Shown: piece by piece, positions 1 through 7,605 of the stretch
How the letters are laid out: every line of letters begins with the position of its first letter
Numbering within the stretch: position 1 is the stretch's first letter
Origin: Desulfatirhabdium butyrativorans
GTDB taxonomy: Bacteria > Desulfobacterota > Desulfobacteria > Desulfobacterales > JAIFKL01
Direction of reading: 5' to 3'
Assembly: GCA_022736535.1 (NCBI GenBank)
Contig: DZCT01000020.1
Location: 1 to 21,388 of the forward strand
DNA length: 21,388 nucleotides
Translations under genes and position numbers: made by a program
The notes under the pieces: generated by a model
What the model saw: the letters and a program-made list of their open reading frames with translations, nothing else
What the model was told of the DNA's origin: nothing
The model's database searches: none

Positions 1-2
1 AT

Positions 3-89
3 ATCAAACGGTATACAAAAGGAGAAATTTTTTCCGATCTCCGGGAGATGAAAGACTACATTGCAGATATTGGTAGTGGTGTAGAATAG
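3..89 (+). CDS. C-terminal fragment of an unidentified protein (truncated by window edge)
   Basis: An open frame runs in from the left edge and stops at TAG 87-89, giving 28 visible residues that are charged and look protein-like (they include GEIFSDLREMKDYIADIG). The fragment is too short to assign a family. Its last codons (Gly-Ser-Gly-Val-Glu-stop) lie in the left arm of a palindrome whose right arm encodes the same residues near the C-terminus of the convergent acyl-CoA synthetase. A single T for G difference makes TAG here where the other arm has GAG. The other two frames close at 49-51 and at 77-79. It could also be chance open sequence. Confidence 0.4.
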   Translation: MKRYTKGEIFSDLREMKDYIADIGSGVE

Positions 90-219
90 GTGATTTCGGG
101 GTGTCATTCTGAACGAAGTGAAGAATCTCTGTTTTTATAATACGCTGTTATAATAAGAGATTCTTCGCTGCGCTCAGAATGACAGGGACATAGTTCATCA
201 CCTCTTCTACACCACTACC
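72..219. repeat. Compound palindromic element (GTCATTCTGA family) at convergent gene ends
   Basis: There are two nested pairs of inverted arms. The outer arms, 72-93 and 198-219, match in 21 of 22 positions. The inner arms, 103-130 and 156-183, match in 25 of 28 positions and start with GTCATTCTGA. The centre is AT-rich. It resembles a small non-autonomous palindromic repeat (MITE- or REP-like). A related element is at 15899-15978. The acyl-CoA synthetase frame runs into it and stops inside it. The folded RNA could also end transcription from both sides. Confidence 0.8.
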
Positions 220-2361
220 CTTTATCTCTTCCCCGATGATGATTCTGGCATCCACAATTTCCAGCCCGTCTTCGTGAAGAATCACCGGATTCAAATCCAT
301 CTCGTTTATCTCAGGGTAGGATTCTATCAGGTCAGAGCAGAGCAGGAGCAGATGTTTCAGGGCTTTCTTGTCATAGGCGGGTCTGCCTCTGTAGCCGTTC
401 AGAAGCGGATAAAATTTGATGTCTTCTATCATCTTCCGGGCAGAGCGGTCTGAAATGGGAAGCACACGCGTAGAGACATCCCGCAATATCTCCACCAGCA
501 CGCCCCCCAGACCGAATAAGATAATCGGACCGAACTGATCGTCTATTTTCGTGCCGATAATGACTTCCAAGCCTTTTTTCGCCATCGGAGACACCAGAAC
601 GCCTTTTATATCAGCGTCGGGCTTGTATCTTTTCACGTTCTCGATGATTTCGTCAAACGCACTGCGAACCGCATCTTCCGAGTCAAGTCTGAGCTTCACC
701 CCGCCGGACTCGGTTTTATGCAGAATATCCGGTGAGACAATTTTCAGCGCGACCGGCTCTCCCATGCGTTTCGCCGCCCGAACTGCTTCATCCGCGGTTG
801 TCGCCAGCACATCATCTAATACCGGAAAATCGTGAAGCCGCAACAACGCTTTTGCCTCGGTTTCCAAAAGCGCTCGTCTGCCTTCTGCTTTTGCCTTCTC
901 AATAATGGCGACGCCTTCGGTTTCTGTCTTTTCCCGCCAGTGATAGACAAAATTGGCTTTGGCATGGTAGCTTTTCAGGAAATTGCCGTATTCCGCCAGC
1001 ACGCCGATACACTTGCACGCGACATCTAACGAGCCGAAAACCGGAATGCTGTAATACCGAAGCAGTTGAAGCGAATGCGGTTTTTCCGAGTCATAAAGAC
1101 TGTGGACAACAATGGGTTTATGCCGTTTTTTCAACATCTTTCCCATACGATGCGCCGCGTCTTCTTCATTCAGCGCCAGACTTTTGGCAAAACGGATGCC
1201 GTATCCCCCGAAAAGTCCGACGATAAGGAGTCCGCCGATATTCGGGTCTTTCAGGATTGCCTCCGCACATTCTGCAAAAACGGTGGGATCCGAATCCGTA
1301 CCGCCGGCAACGTCAACGGGATTGCGGACGGCCGCGGCTTCGGGAAGCAGTTTTTTCAATTTCTTCTGGGTTGACTCGTCCAATTCAGGAATTTTTACAC
1401 CCATATCGCTCAGGAGGTCTGCGGCAATTGTGGCGTGTCCCCCGCCGTCGGCAAGAATGGCGATGTGATTGTTTTTGACGGGCGGAAGGCTTGAAAGCGT
1501 TTCAGCCGCGGGAAAGAGTTCGTCCGAGTTTTCAATGACGATAATGCCTGCCCGTTTGAAAGCGGTACGCGCCACTTCGGAGATACCTGCCAATGCGCCG
1601 GTATGCGAACCCGCACTGCGCTTGCCCGCGGCGGAACGCCCGCCTTTCAGCAGCACCACCGGCTTGATGAGCGTGGTTTTGTATGCCTCCTGAAGAAATT
1701 TTCTGCCGTCCCGCATTCCTTCCACATACATGAGAACGGCTTTTGTCTCAGGGTCGTCACGGAAAAATTGAAGGTATTCATGGAATTTGATGTCCGCTTC
1801 ATTTCCCACGCCCACATAGTAGGAATAGCCCTGAAGACTTTTAAGTTTTGCCTCTGTAATCAGGGTGAGCGCCATGTTGCCGCTTTGGGAGAGAAGCGCG
1901 ATATTTCCTTTGGGCGCGTCCCTCAGCCCCACAAGGTTCAGGTTGCTTTTCAGATTCATCATGCCGGAGGTGTTGGGACCGATGATGCGGATGCCGCATT
2001 CGGCTGCGGTTCTGACCATCTCGTTTTCTAATTCCACACCCTTCTGACCGACCTCCCTGAATCCGCCCGCGATAATCACCGCGCCGCTGATGCCTTTTTT
2101 GCCGCAGTCTTTCAAGACGCCCGGAATGGTTTTTGCCGGGGTGGTAATCAGCGCCATGTCAACCGGGTCTTCAATTTCAGCAACGCTTTTGTAGCATTTC
2201 AGTCCGAGGATGCTTTTCTCTTTGGGATTGACCGGATATATCTTCCCTTCAAATTTCTCATCCAAAAGCGTCCGAATTGCCTGAAATCCTCTTTTGGTCT
2301 CTACTTTTGACGCGCCGATCACCGCGACAGATTCGGCGTTCAGTACCTTTTCGAGAGACAT
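148..2361 (-). CDS. Acyl-CoA synthetase (ADP-forming), fused alpha-beta type
   Basis: This protein likely interconverts an acyl-CoA (acetyl- or succinyl-CoA-like) plus ADP and phosphate with the free acid, CoA and ATP in the cytoplasm. The 737 residues fit the fused alpha-beta family. An N-terminal CoA-binding Rossmann domain (SVAVIGASK, residues 11-19) is followed by the two succinyl-CoA-ligase-like domains with the phospho-acceptor His in GSHTGALAG (His253). A C-terminal ATP-grasp domain starts near residue 495 and carries the second relay His in ILHKTESGG (His548). The natural family end appears to be near the IIIGEE motif. The last roughly 25 residues are encoded by the palindromic element at 72-219 and end in VILSAAKNLLL, a tail created by the repeat. 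The start has an AAGGA-like site about 12 bases upstream. The gene diverges from the Hdr cluster, so a metabolic link is possible but not shown. The substrate cannot be told from sequence. Confidence 0.9.
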   Translation of the reverse strand: MSLEKVLNAESVAVIGASKVETKRGFQAIRTLLDEKFEGKIYPVNPKEKSILGLKCYKSVAEIEDPVDMALITTPAKTIPGVLKDCGKKGISGAVIIAGGFREVGQKGVELENEMVRTAAECGIRIIGPNTSGMMNLKSNLNLVGLRDAPKGNIALLSQSGNMALTLITEAKLKSLQGYSYYVGVGNEADIKFHEYLQFFRDDPETKAVLMYVEGMRDGRKFLQEAYKTTLIKPVVLLKGGRSAAGKRSAGSHTGALAGISEVARTAFKRAGIIVIENSDELFPAAETLSSLPPVKNNHIAILADGGGHATIAADLLSDMGVKIPELDESTQKKLKKLLPEAAAVRNPVDVAGGTDSDPTVFAECAEAILKDPNIGGLLIVGLFGGYGIRFAKSLALNEEDAAHRMGKMLKKRHKPIVVHSLYDSEKPHSLQLLRYYSIPVFGSLDVACKCIGVLAEYGNFLKSYHAKANFVYHWREKTETEGVAIIEKAKAEGRRALLETEAKALLRLHDFPVLDDVLATTADEAVRAAKRMGEPVALKIVSPDILHKTESGGVKLRLDSEDAVRSAFDEIIENVKRYKPDADIKGVLVSPMAKKGLEVIIGTKIDDQFGPIILFGLGGVLVEILRDVSTRVLPISDRSARKMIEDIKFYPLLNGYRGRPAYDKKALKHLLLLCSDLIESYPEINEMDLNPVILHEDGLEIVDARIIIGEEIKGSGVEEVMNYVPVILSAAKNLLL

Positions 2362-2396
2362 ATAACAGTTGTGTCCTTTCTTGATGAAATATTAGG

Positions 2397-2471
2397 AATT
2401 GAGAAGTGAGAAGTGAGAATTGAGAAATAGAAGTGTTCAATTCTCAATTCTCAATTCTCAATTCTCAATTT
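2397..2471. repeat. Inverted element with heptamer-repeat arms
   Basis: The left arm has four 7-base units (AATTGAG, AAGTGAG, AAGTGAG, AATTGAG, 2397-2424). The right arm has four CAATTCT units plus a partial one (2438-2471) in the opposite orientation. The arms can fold into a long hairpin in the 5' leader of the acyl-CoA synthetase. The same design, heptamer arms facing each other, occurs inside HdrA2 at 13736-13803. Confidence 0.8.
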
Positions 2472-2497
2472 ATAACAGACAATTCTCGCTTTTGCAA
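2469..2497 (-). promoter_or_regulatory. Possible sigma-70-type promoter for the acyl-CoA synthetase
   Basis: Read on the minus strand, TTGCAA (2497-2492) and TATAAA (2474-2469) are 17 bases apart. That is 4 of 6 and 5 of 6 matches to the -35 and -10 consensus. It would give a leader of about 100 bases containing the heptamer element. The match is modest. Confidence 0.35.
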
Positions 2498-2527
2498 GAC
2501 CGGCTTATACTTCGGTATGAATCAGGT

Positions 2528-2553
2528 TATGTTGCAAATCGTTGCGCAACATA
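2528..2553. promoter_or_regulatory. Candidate activator-binding palindrome upstream of the sigma-54 promoter
   Basis: TATGTTGC (2528-2535) and GCAACATA (2546-2553) are perfect inverted arms with a 10-base spacer. A second TATGTTGC copy is at 2599-2606, where TGTTGCA and TGCATCA form an imperfect palindrome (2601-2618). The sites lie about 100-180 bases upstream of the -24 element, a usual distance for sigma-54 enhancer sites. Which protein binds is unknown; the activator at 19521-21254 is one candidate. Confidence 0.4.
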
Positions 2554-2707
2554 TATTTTTAAATATTTTCAGATACAATTTTATTGTACCACACTTTTTA
2601 TGTTGCATTTGTGCATCAATAATCTCCTGTCTGTATCTGTGTGACATTCGCTGATTTCAGAGATAACTATTTTTAATTAAAATAAATAAATTTTAAATCA
2701 TAAACTC

Positions 2708-2723
2708 TGGCATGGTTTTTGCT
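2708..2723 (+). promoter_or_regulatory. Sigma-54 (-24/-12) promoter
   Basis: TGGCATGGTTTTTGCT matches the consensus TGGCACGNNNNTTGCW except for T in place of C at position 6. The invariant GG (2709-2710) and GC (2721-2722) are separated by exactly 10 bases. It points towards the Hdr cluster, with an expected start near 2734 and a leader of about 320 bases to the first gene. A sigma-54 activator gene is present at the far end of the cluster. Confidence 0.7.
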
Positions 2724-2755
2724 GTATAATATTTGAAATACAAAAATGTGAAACA

Positions 2756-2893
2756 CAAAAGACATCTCCGCGCCTCGGCATCTTTGCGGGAGACTTTTTA
2801 TTTCAGGATTTCTCGCAAAGACGCGGAGAACGCAAAGATAAAAATAAATCCTTTTCTCCGCGTCTTTGCCTCTTTGCGGGAGACTTTTTATTT
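2756..2893. repeat. CGCAAAG-family repeat block
   Basis: A 23-base direct repeat occurs at 2781-2803 and 2871-2893. Between its copies, GCAAAGACGCGGAGAA (2815-2830) pairs perfectly with its inverse at 2854-2869. The same CGCAAAG words occur at 9130-9162, 11555-11641, 15125-15210 and 21261-21366. Here it lies in the presumed leader of the sigma-54 transcript. Confidence 0.8.
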
Positions 2894-2946
2894 GTGATAA
2901 TGTCTATATATTCTTTCCACCGTCATAATTTGCGTTTCCGAATTTG

Positions 2947-3007
2947 CTGTAAAACGGTTTTGCAAACCGTTTTGCCTATAAAAACGACTTGCAAAGTCGT
3001 TTTACAG
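2947..3007. repeat. Double hairpin with outer inverted ends
   Basis: There are two perfect 10-base stems with 3-base loops: 2951-2960 with 2964-2973, and 2981-2990 with 2994-3003. They are enclosed by CTGTAAAACG (2947-2956) and CGTTTTACAG (2998-3007). In RNA it can fold as two hairpins or one long one. It ends about 50 bases before the receiver gene start. Confidence 0.8.
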
Positions 3008-3057
3008 AAGCGCAGATTATGCCGGTGTGCAGTATAAATATTAGGAAGAGGAAGTCT

Positions 3058-3474
3058 TTGTCTCTTAAAACAGAAAGAAAAAAAATTCTGATTGTGGATG
3101 ATGAGACCGACATGATCATCTTCCTCTCCACGCTGATGGAAACACACGGTTTTGAGCCGATCATCGCGGGAAACAGCAAACAGGGGCTGCACAAAGCCGC
3201 TGACGAACGCCCGGACTGTATCATACTTGATATTATGATGAGTAAAGAAGAAGGCATTTCTCTTTACATCAGTCTTAAAAAAGATGAGCAGCTAAGAGAT
3301 ATTCCTGTGATTATGCTGTCCGCCTTGCCTGATAAGGTATTTCTGCATTATCAGAAATTCCGAAGCAGTATCTCAGGCATCACCATACCCGAACCGGAGG
3401 CATATTTGGAAAATCCGCCCGAAGCAGAGAAAGTCATCAGGGCGATTCGGAAACTGTTGGGAAAAGAGAAGTGA
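3058..3474 (+). CDS. Orphan receiver-domain protein
   Basis: A single receiver (CheY-like) domain of 138 residues with no output domain, so probably a phosphorelay partner rather than a DNA-binding regulator. The acidic pair is Asp14-Asp15 (ILIVDDE) and the phospho-acceptor is Asp58 (CIILDIMM). The usual Thr is replaced by Ser88 (VIMLSA). The conserved Lys before Pro appears replaced by Asn119 (AYLENPP), which would weaken normal phospho-signalling. I chose TTG 3058 because GAGG at 3048-3051 sits six bases upstream. ATG 3019 in the same frame is an alternative but has no clear ribosome site, and the frame upstream of that lies in a hairpin repeat. It is the first gene after the sigma-54 promoter and precedes HdrA1, suggesting a regulatory link with the Hdr complex and the kinase at 17078. 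Confidence 0.8.
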   Translation: MSLKTERKKILIVDDETDMIIFLSTLMETHGFEPIIAGNSKQGLHKAADERPDCIILDIMMSKEEGISLYISLKKDEQLRDIPVIMLSALPDKVFLHYQKFRSSISGITIPEPEAYLENPPEAEKVIRAIRKLLGKEK

Positions 3475-3481
3475 AATTTTA

Positions 3482-3622
3482 GCCACGAACGGACACGAAT
3501 TTTTCACGAATATAAGAACACGAATTTTTTTAAAAAAAAGATAAATGTGTGTTTATTTCGTTTTTTTTCATATACAAAAAGCATTCGTGCTGATTTGTGA
3601 AAAATTTGTGTCCGTTCGTGGC
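3482..3622. repeat. GCCACGAA-family inverted-repeat element
   Basis: Terminal inverted repeats of 26 bases (3482-3507 and 3597-3622) match in 25 positions and surround an AT-rich core with internal ACGAAT words. No coding capacity is evident, as expected of a MITE-like element. Relatives are at 15779-16062 and 19430-19515. It separates the receiver gene from HdrA1. Confidence 0.85.
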
Positions 3623-3652
3623 AAAAAATTCCTCAATTTAAAGGAGCGACAA

Positions 3653-6600
3653 ATGTCTGTAAGAATAGGATTCTACATCTGCCATTGCGGAATCAATATC
3701 GCATACAGGGTCCGGGTGGAAGAAGTCGCCGCATACACCCGGAAACTCAAGAATGTCGCAGTCGCACGAGACTACAAATTCATGTGTTCGGACCCGGGAC
3801 AGGAGATGATCGAAAAAGACATTCGGGAATACGGACTGAACCGGGTAGTTGTGGCGTCCTGTTCGCCGAGACTCCACGAGAAGACATTTCAGGGCGCATG
3901 TCAGCGGGCAGGGCTGAATCCCTATATGTTTCAGATGGCATCTGTCCGTGAGCAGGTTTCATGGGTCACGGAAAACGAAGACGAGGCAACCCGTAAGGCA
4001 AAAACCTTAGTCGCAGCCGCCATCAACCGGGTGAATTATCACCACAGCCTTTCCACCCGTGAAGTCGGCGTTCATCCTGATATAATGATAGTCGGCGGCG
4101 GCATTGCCGGAATGCAGGCGGCGTTAGACATCGGCGCGTCCGGGCATACGGTTTATCTCGTGGAAAAGCAGACCACCATCGGCGGTCACATGCTTCAGTT
4201 TGACAAAACTTTTCCGACATTGGACTGCGCCGCGTGTATCGGAACGCCTAAAATGGTGGATGTTGCCCAAAATTCAAATATCAAACTTTTTTCTTACAGC
4301 GAAGTCAAAGAAGTTTCAGGATACATCGGCAACTACACTGTTACCGTCCGCCGAAAACCGAGATATGTGAAAGAAGGCGTGTGTACAGGCTGCGGCGAAT
4401 GCACAAAGGTCTGTCCCGTGTCCGTGCCGAGCGAATGGGATGTAGGATTAGGCAAACGCAATGCCGTCTTCCGGGCTTTTCCTCAGGCAGTTCCCATCAC
4501 CTTCTGCATTGACAAAAAAGACCGTGCGCCCTGCGTCAGCGCCTGTCCGGCAGGCGCGAATGTGCAGGGATATGTTCAGTTGATCAAAGAGGGAAAATAT
4601 GAAGGCGCGCTGGCGATCATCATGCAGAAACTGCCGCTGCCGGGGGTTTTGGGAAGGGTTTGTCCTCATCCCTGCGAGAGTCAGTGCCGGAGACAGGAAG
4701 CAGATGAACCTGTCGCCATCAGAGATTTGAAGCGATTTGTCGCGGATCATGCGGACAAAAATTCGCTGCCGATTCCAAAAATTGAGGAAAAAGAACAGAA
4801 AGTTGCCGTCATCGGCTCAGGTCCCGCGGGCTTGACGGTCGCATATTATCTCAGGCTCAGGGGCTATCCGGTGACGATATTTGAAGCGCTTCCGAAGTTG
4901 GGCGGAATGCTTCGGGTGGGAATCCCCGATTACCGCCTTCCCCCGGATGTGCTGGACCGGGAAATTGACTACATTCTCAGTCTCGGCGTCCGAGCCGAAA
5001 CCGGCGTCAGATTCGGAACGGACATCACGCTTGACGGACTGTCAGAACAAGGATTTGCCGCGGTGTTCCTGGGCGTCGGCGCGCATGACTCCCTGAAAAT
5101 GGGCATTACCGGGGAAGATGACTCGCAGGGCGTCATAGACGCGGTGCGTTTTCTCCGTGAAGTCAATCTGAAGCAGTTTGAAACCGGAAAGTTCAAATTT
5201 GACAACGTGCTGGTCATCGGCGGCGGAAATGTCGCGATTGACGCGGCAAGAGTGGCAAAGCGGATATGCGCGGGGAAAGTGCAAATCGTTTATCGGCGCT
5301 CGGAACAGGAAATGCCCGCTTACGAAGAGGAAATTCACGGCGCAAAAGAAGAAGGCATTGTTTTTGCCTATCTCACTGCGCCGGTTCGGATTGTTGAGAA
5401 AAACGGAAAAGTGACGGGGCTTGAATGTCTCAGAACCGAACTGGGACCGCCGGACGCGGGCGGCCGCCGTTCTCCTGCGGCGATTAAGGGTTCGGAATTT
5501 GTCATTCCCTGCGATGCGGTTATTCCGGCAATCGGGCAGAAAACCGATGTCTCATGGGCCGCGCAGACTTCAGGTCTGAAGCTGTCCCGCAGAAATACGA
5601 TTGAAGTGAATCCGCAGACCATGCAGACATCGCTTCCGAATGTCTTTGCCGGAGGAGATGCGGTTATCGGTCCCGCAACGGTGGTGGAGGCGGTTGCCGC
5701 GGGCCGCAAAGCCGCAGAGGGTATTCACTGCTATCTGCAAGGCATTTCCCCTGAGCAGAGAGATGGGAGTGAAAGCGAAATACATGACTGGAGAGAAATT
5801 CCGCAATCCGTCATTCAAAAGCCGAAAGCGAGAGAAATTTTGCCTCATCTGAAACCGGAGGCAAGAGCCGGGTCTTTTGCCGAAGCGGCAACGGGCTTCA
5901 CGGAGGAACAGGCTCGGAACGAGGCGGAGCGATGTCTCAACTGCGGACTTTGCTGTGAGTGCATGGAATGCGTGAAAGTCTGCGAGGCAAAAGCAATAGA
6001 TCATTCCATGAAAGCAGAGGAAATACAGGTCAAAGTCGGCAGCATCATTCTCGCCACAGGCTATGATGTGCTTGACCCCGCTCCGATGAAGCAGTACGGC
6101 TACGGCGTATATCCCAATGTCTTTACCAGCCTTGAGTTTGAACGCCTGAGCAATGCCACGGGACCCACCGGCGGCAAGATTATGATACGAGATAACAGGG
6201 GAGAATTTACACGCACACCGCAAAGCGTTGCCATTCTTCACTGCATCGGCTCCCGTGACGTGAATTATCACCAATACTGCTCCCGCGTCTGCTGTATGTA
6301 CGCGCTCAAATACTCTCATCTCATCAAGGAAAAAGTCGGACACGGGACAAAGGTTTATGACTTCTACATTGACATGCGCTGTTTCGGCGAAGGCTATGAG
6401 GAATTTTATCGGCGCTGTCAGGAAGAAGGAACGGTGTTCATTCGGGGCAAAGCTGCGGAAATCACGGATCGGGCAATGACTCATGAAGAAAAAGGAAAAC
6501 TCATTGTCATCGGTGAAGACACGCTGCTCGGAAAGCGGGTGCGGATTCCCGTGGATATGGTGGTTTTATGCGTCGCGATGCAGGCTCGTGAAGATGCGCC

Positions 6601-7066
6601 GGATGTGGGCAGAATTTTCGGCGTCAATCAGGGCGCGGACGGATTTTTTCTGGAAGAGCATCCCAAGCTGGCACCGATGAATACGGCTACGGACGGCGTT
6701 TTTATCGCCGGCGCGTGCCAGTCGCCGAAAGACATTCCCGATACGGTATCTCAGGCATCGGGAGCCGCGGTCAAAGCCCTTTCGCTCGCGACGCGGGGAA
6801 AAGTGCAGGTTCCCTCTGCGATTTCATGGATTGACCCTGATATTTGCGCGGGCTGTCAGACCTGCATCGGATTATGCCCCTACTCAGCCATTGAATTTGA
6901 CGAGCGGAGAAAGGTTTCGGTTGTTAATGAAGCGGTCTGCAAGGGCTGCGGCAGTTGCGCGGGCTTCTGTCCCAGCGGCGCGGCGCAGGTGAGACATTTC
7001 ATGGAAAAGCAGATATTCGCCGAACTCGACGGCATGATGGACGCGCTTCAAGCGGTGGGAATGTGA
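3653..7066 (+). CDS. hdrA: HdrA1: HdrA-type flavo-iron-sulfur protein with inserted GltD/NfnB-like NAD(P)H module
   Basis: Probable core electron-transfer or bifurcating subunit of a soluble heterodisulfide-reductase-like complex, 1137 residues, well over the usual HdrA length. In order: the N-terminal HdrA domain (ICHCGINIA, Cys10/Cys12), the FAD Rossmann motif (IVGGGIAGMQ, near 146), a ferredoxin motif (CTGCGECTKVCP, from Cys244), then an inserted module of roughly residues 278-700 resembling the glutamate synthase small chain. The module has its own Cys-rich head, an FAD motif (VIGSGPAGL, near 386) and an NAD(P)H motif (VIGGGNVAIDAAR, near 520). HdrA then resumes with Cys-rich CLNCGLCCECMEC (from Cys761) and the SRVCCMYALK motif, and ends with two [4Fe-4S] motifs (from Cys1065 and Cys1096). 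The start at 3653 has AAGGAG at 3641-3646; upstream in-frame codons lie in a repeat. The insertion would let this HdrA take electrons directly from NAD(P)H. MvhD follows. Confidence 0.9.
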   Translation: MSVRIGFYICHCGINIAYRVRVEEVAAYTRKLKNVAVARDYKFMCSDPGQEMIEKDIREYGLNRVVVASCSPRLHEKTFQGACQRAGLNPYMFQMASVREQVSWVTENEDEATRKAKTLVAAAINRVNYHHSLSTREVGVHPDIMIVGGGIAGMQAALDIGASGHTVYLVEKQTTIGGHMLQFDKTFPTLDCAACIGTPKMVDVAQNSNIKLFSYSEVKEVSGYIGNYTVTVRRKPRYVKEGVCTGCGECTKVCPVSVPSEWDVGLGKRNAVFRAFPQAVPITFCIDKKDRAPCVSACPAGANVQGYVQLIKEGKYEGALAIIMQKLPLPGVLGRVCPHPCESQCRRQEADEPVAIRDLKRFVADHADKNSLPIPKIEEKEQKVAVIGSGPAGLTVAYYLRLRGYPVTIFEALPKLGGMLRVGIPDYRLPPDVLDREIDYILSLGVRAETGVRFGTDITLDGLSEQGFAAVFLGVGAHDSLKMGITGEDDSQGVIDAVRFLREVNLKQFETGKFKFDNVLVIGGGNVAIDAARVAKRICAGKVQIVYRRSEQEMPAYEEEIHGAKEEGIVFAYLTAPVRIVEKNGKVTGLECLRTELGPPDAGGRRSPAAIKGSEFVIPCDAVIPAIGQKTDVSWAAQTSGLKLSRRNTIEVNPQTMQTSLPNVFAGGDAVIGPATVVEAVAAGRKAAEGIHCYLQGISPEQRDGSESEIHDWREIPQSVIQKPKAREILPHLKPEARAGSFAEAATGFTEEQARNEAERCLNCGLCCECMECVKVCEAKAIDHSMKAEEIQVKVGSIILATGYDVLDPAPMKQYGYGVYPNVFTSLEFERLSNATGPTGGKIMIRDNRGEFTRTPQSVAILHCIGSRDVNYHQYCSRVCCMYALKYSHLIKEKVGHGTKVYDFYIDMRCFGEGYEEFYRRCQEEGTVFIRGKAAEITDRAMTHEEKGKLIVIGEDTLLGKRVRIPVDMVVLCVAMQAREDAPDVGRIFGVNQGADGFFLEEHPKLAPMNTATDGVFIAGACQSPKDIPDTVSQASGAAVKALSLATRGKVQVPSAISWIDPDICAGCQTCIGLCPYSAIEFDERRKVSVVNEAVCKGCGSCAGFCPSGAAQVRHFMEKQIFAELDGMMDALQAVGM

Positions 7067-7076
7067 AAAATTTTAT

Positions 7077-7097
7077 GGCGGGCATTTCATGCCCGCC
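7077..7097. repeat. GGCGGGCAT hairpin
   Basis: A 9-base perfect stem (7077-7085 with 7089-7097) with a TTC loop lies ten bases after the HdrA1 stop. It has no T-tract, so it looks more like a small intergenic repeat or RNA-stabilising hairpin than a classical terminator. Confidence 0.6.
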
Positions 7098-7155
7098 CTA
7101 CAATTCATAAATGTGATTTTAGTAGCAATTCATAAAAGGAGATTGAGACATAAAA

Positions 7156-7522
7156 ATGGAAAAGATACTGATTGTCGGCTGCAAAAGAACAATGGATGAT
7201 GTGTGCATTGCATGTTCAAGGTGCATGGTGGGATTCAACCGGAGAGAAGGCGAATTCAGCCGGTTACAAAGATCAGGAAGTAGAACTGCTCGGTATTCTG
7301 GGCTGCGGCGACTGCCCCGGTGCCGGGATTGTCACCCGATTGGCGCAGATCAATCTGTGGAATAAAACAATGGGAGAAAAACCCACCAAACTTCACATCG
7401 CGCCCTGCATTGTTGACCATTGTCCCCATAAAGAGACAATCATAAAGAAAATCAAAGCAAAAGCCGGTATAGAAGTGATTGAAGGCGCGCATCCCTACAA
7501 ACCGGAAAATATTTTTGCTTAA
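7156..7522 (+). pseudogene. CGGC-domain protein gene with +1 frameshift
   Basis: Two overlapping frames together make one CGGC-domain protein of about 120 residues, a small Cys-rich family thought to bind metal or act in redox chemistry. The first frame gives the N-terminal half (KILIVGCKRTM, CIACSRCMVGF, REGEF) up to about 7249. The next frame (+1) gives the rest (AGYKDQEVELLG, CGDCPGAG, CIVDHCPHK, GAHPYKPENIFA) to the TAA at 7520-7522. The switch falls near GAATTCAGCCGG, where one extra base breaks the frame. AAGGAG lies at 7136-7141, rather far from the ATG. The second half remains well conserved in appearance, so this is either a recent mutation, an assembly error, or less likely a programmed +1 frameshift. 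It sits between HdrA1 and MvhD, so it may serve the Hdr complex. Confidence 0.7.
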
Positions 7523-7546
7523 TTCTGTAAAATACGCCTTGATTCC

Positions 7547-7575
7547 GTAGGGACACGCCGGCGGCATGCCCCTAC
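7547..7575. repeat. GTAGGG...CCCTAC imperfect palindrome
   Basis: GTAGGGACACGCCG is followed by a near-inverse ending GCATGCCCCTAC, between the CGGC gene and MvhD. It resembles common short intergenic palindromes and is probably of the same type as the hairpin at 7077-7097. Confidence 0.5.
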
Positions 7576-7605
7576 CGCGCATCACAAGTAAAAGGGAGGA
7601 AAACC

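Larger units (their letters stand above)
2362..3057. other. Gene-free divergent control region
   Basis: This stretch of nearly 700 bases separates the minus-strand acyl-CoA synthetase from the plus-strand cluster. I see no convincing gene. It holds, in order: a heptamer-arm inverted repeat, a weak sigma-70-like promoter for the synthetase, a palindrome plus a related half-site, an AT-rich stretch, a sigma-54 promoter match, a CGCAAAG-family repeat block, and a pair of hairpins just before the receiver gene. Confidence 0.75.

Noticed and set aside
2438..2471. CRISPR-like or satellite array of CAATTCT units
   Set aside because: The units are 7 bases with no spacers, and they form the arm of an inverted element.
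2725..2730. TATAAT -10 box
   Set aside because: No -35 element at the right distance, and it overlaps the much better sigma-54 match.
3545..3652. Longer N-terminus for HdrA1
   Set aside because: The extension is encoded by the GCCACGAA repeat; AAGGAG and the conserved HdrA start place the start at 3653. The same reasoning rejects 11631 for HdrA2 and 2989 for the receiver.
5570..6484. A 304-residue minus-strand open frame inside HdrA1
   Set aside because: It lies wholly opposite conserved HdrA1 codons and shows no recognisable domain; a shadow frame.
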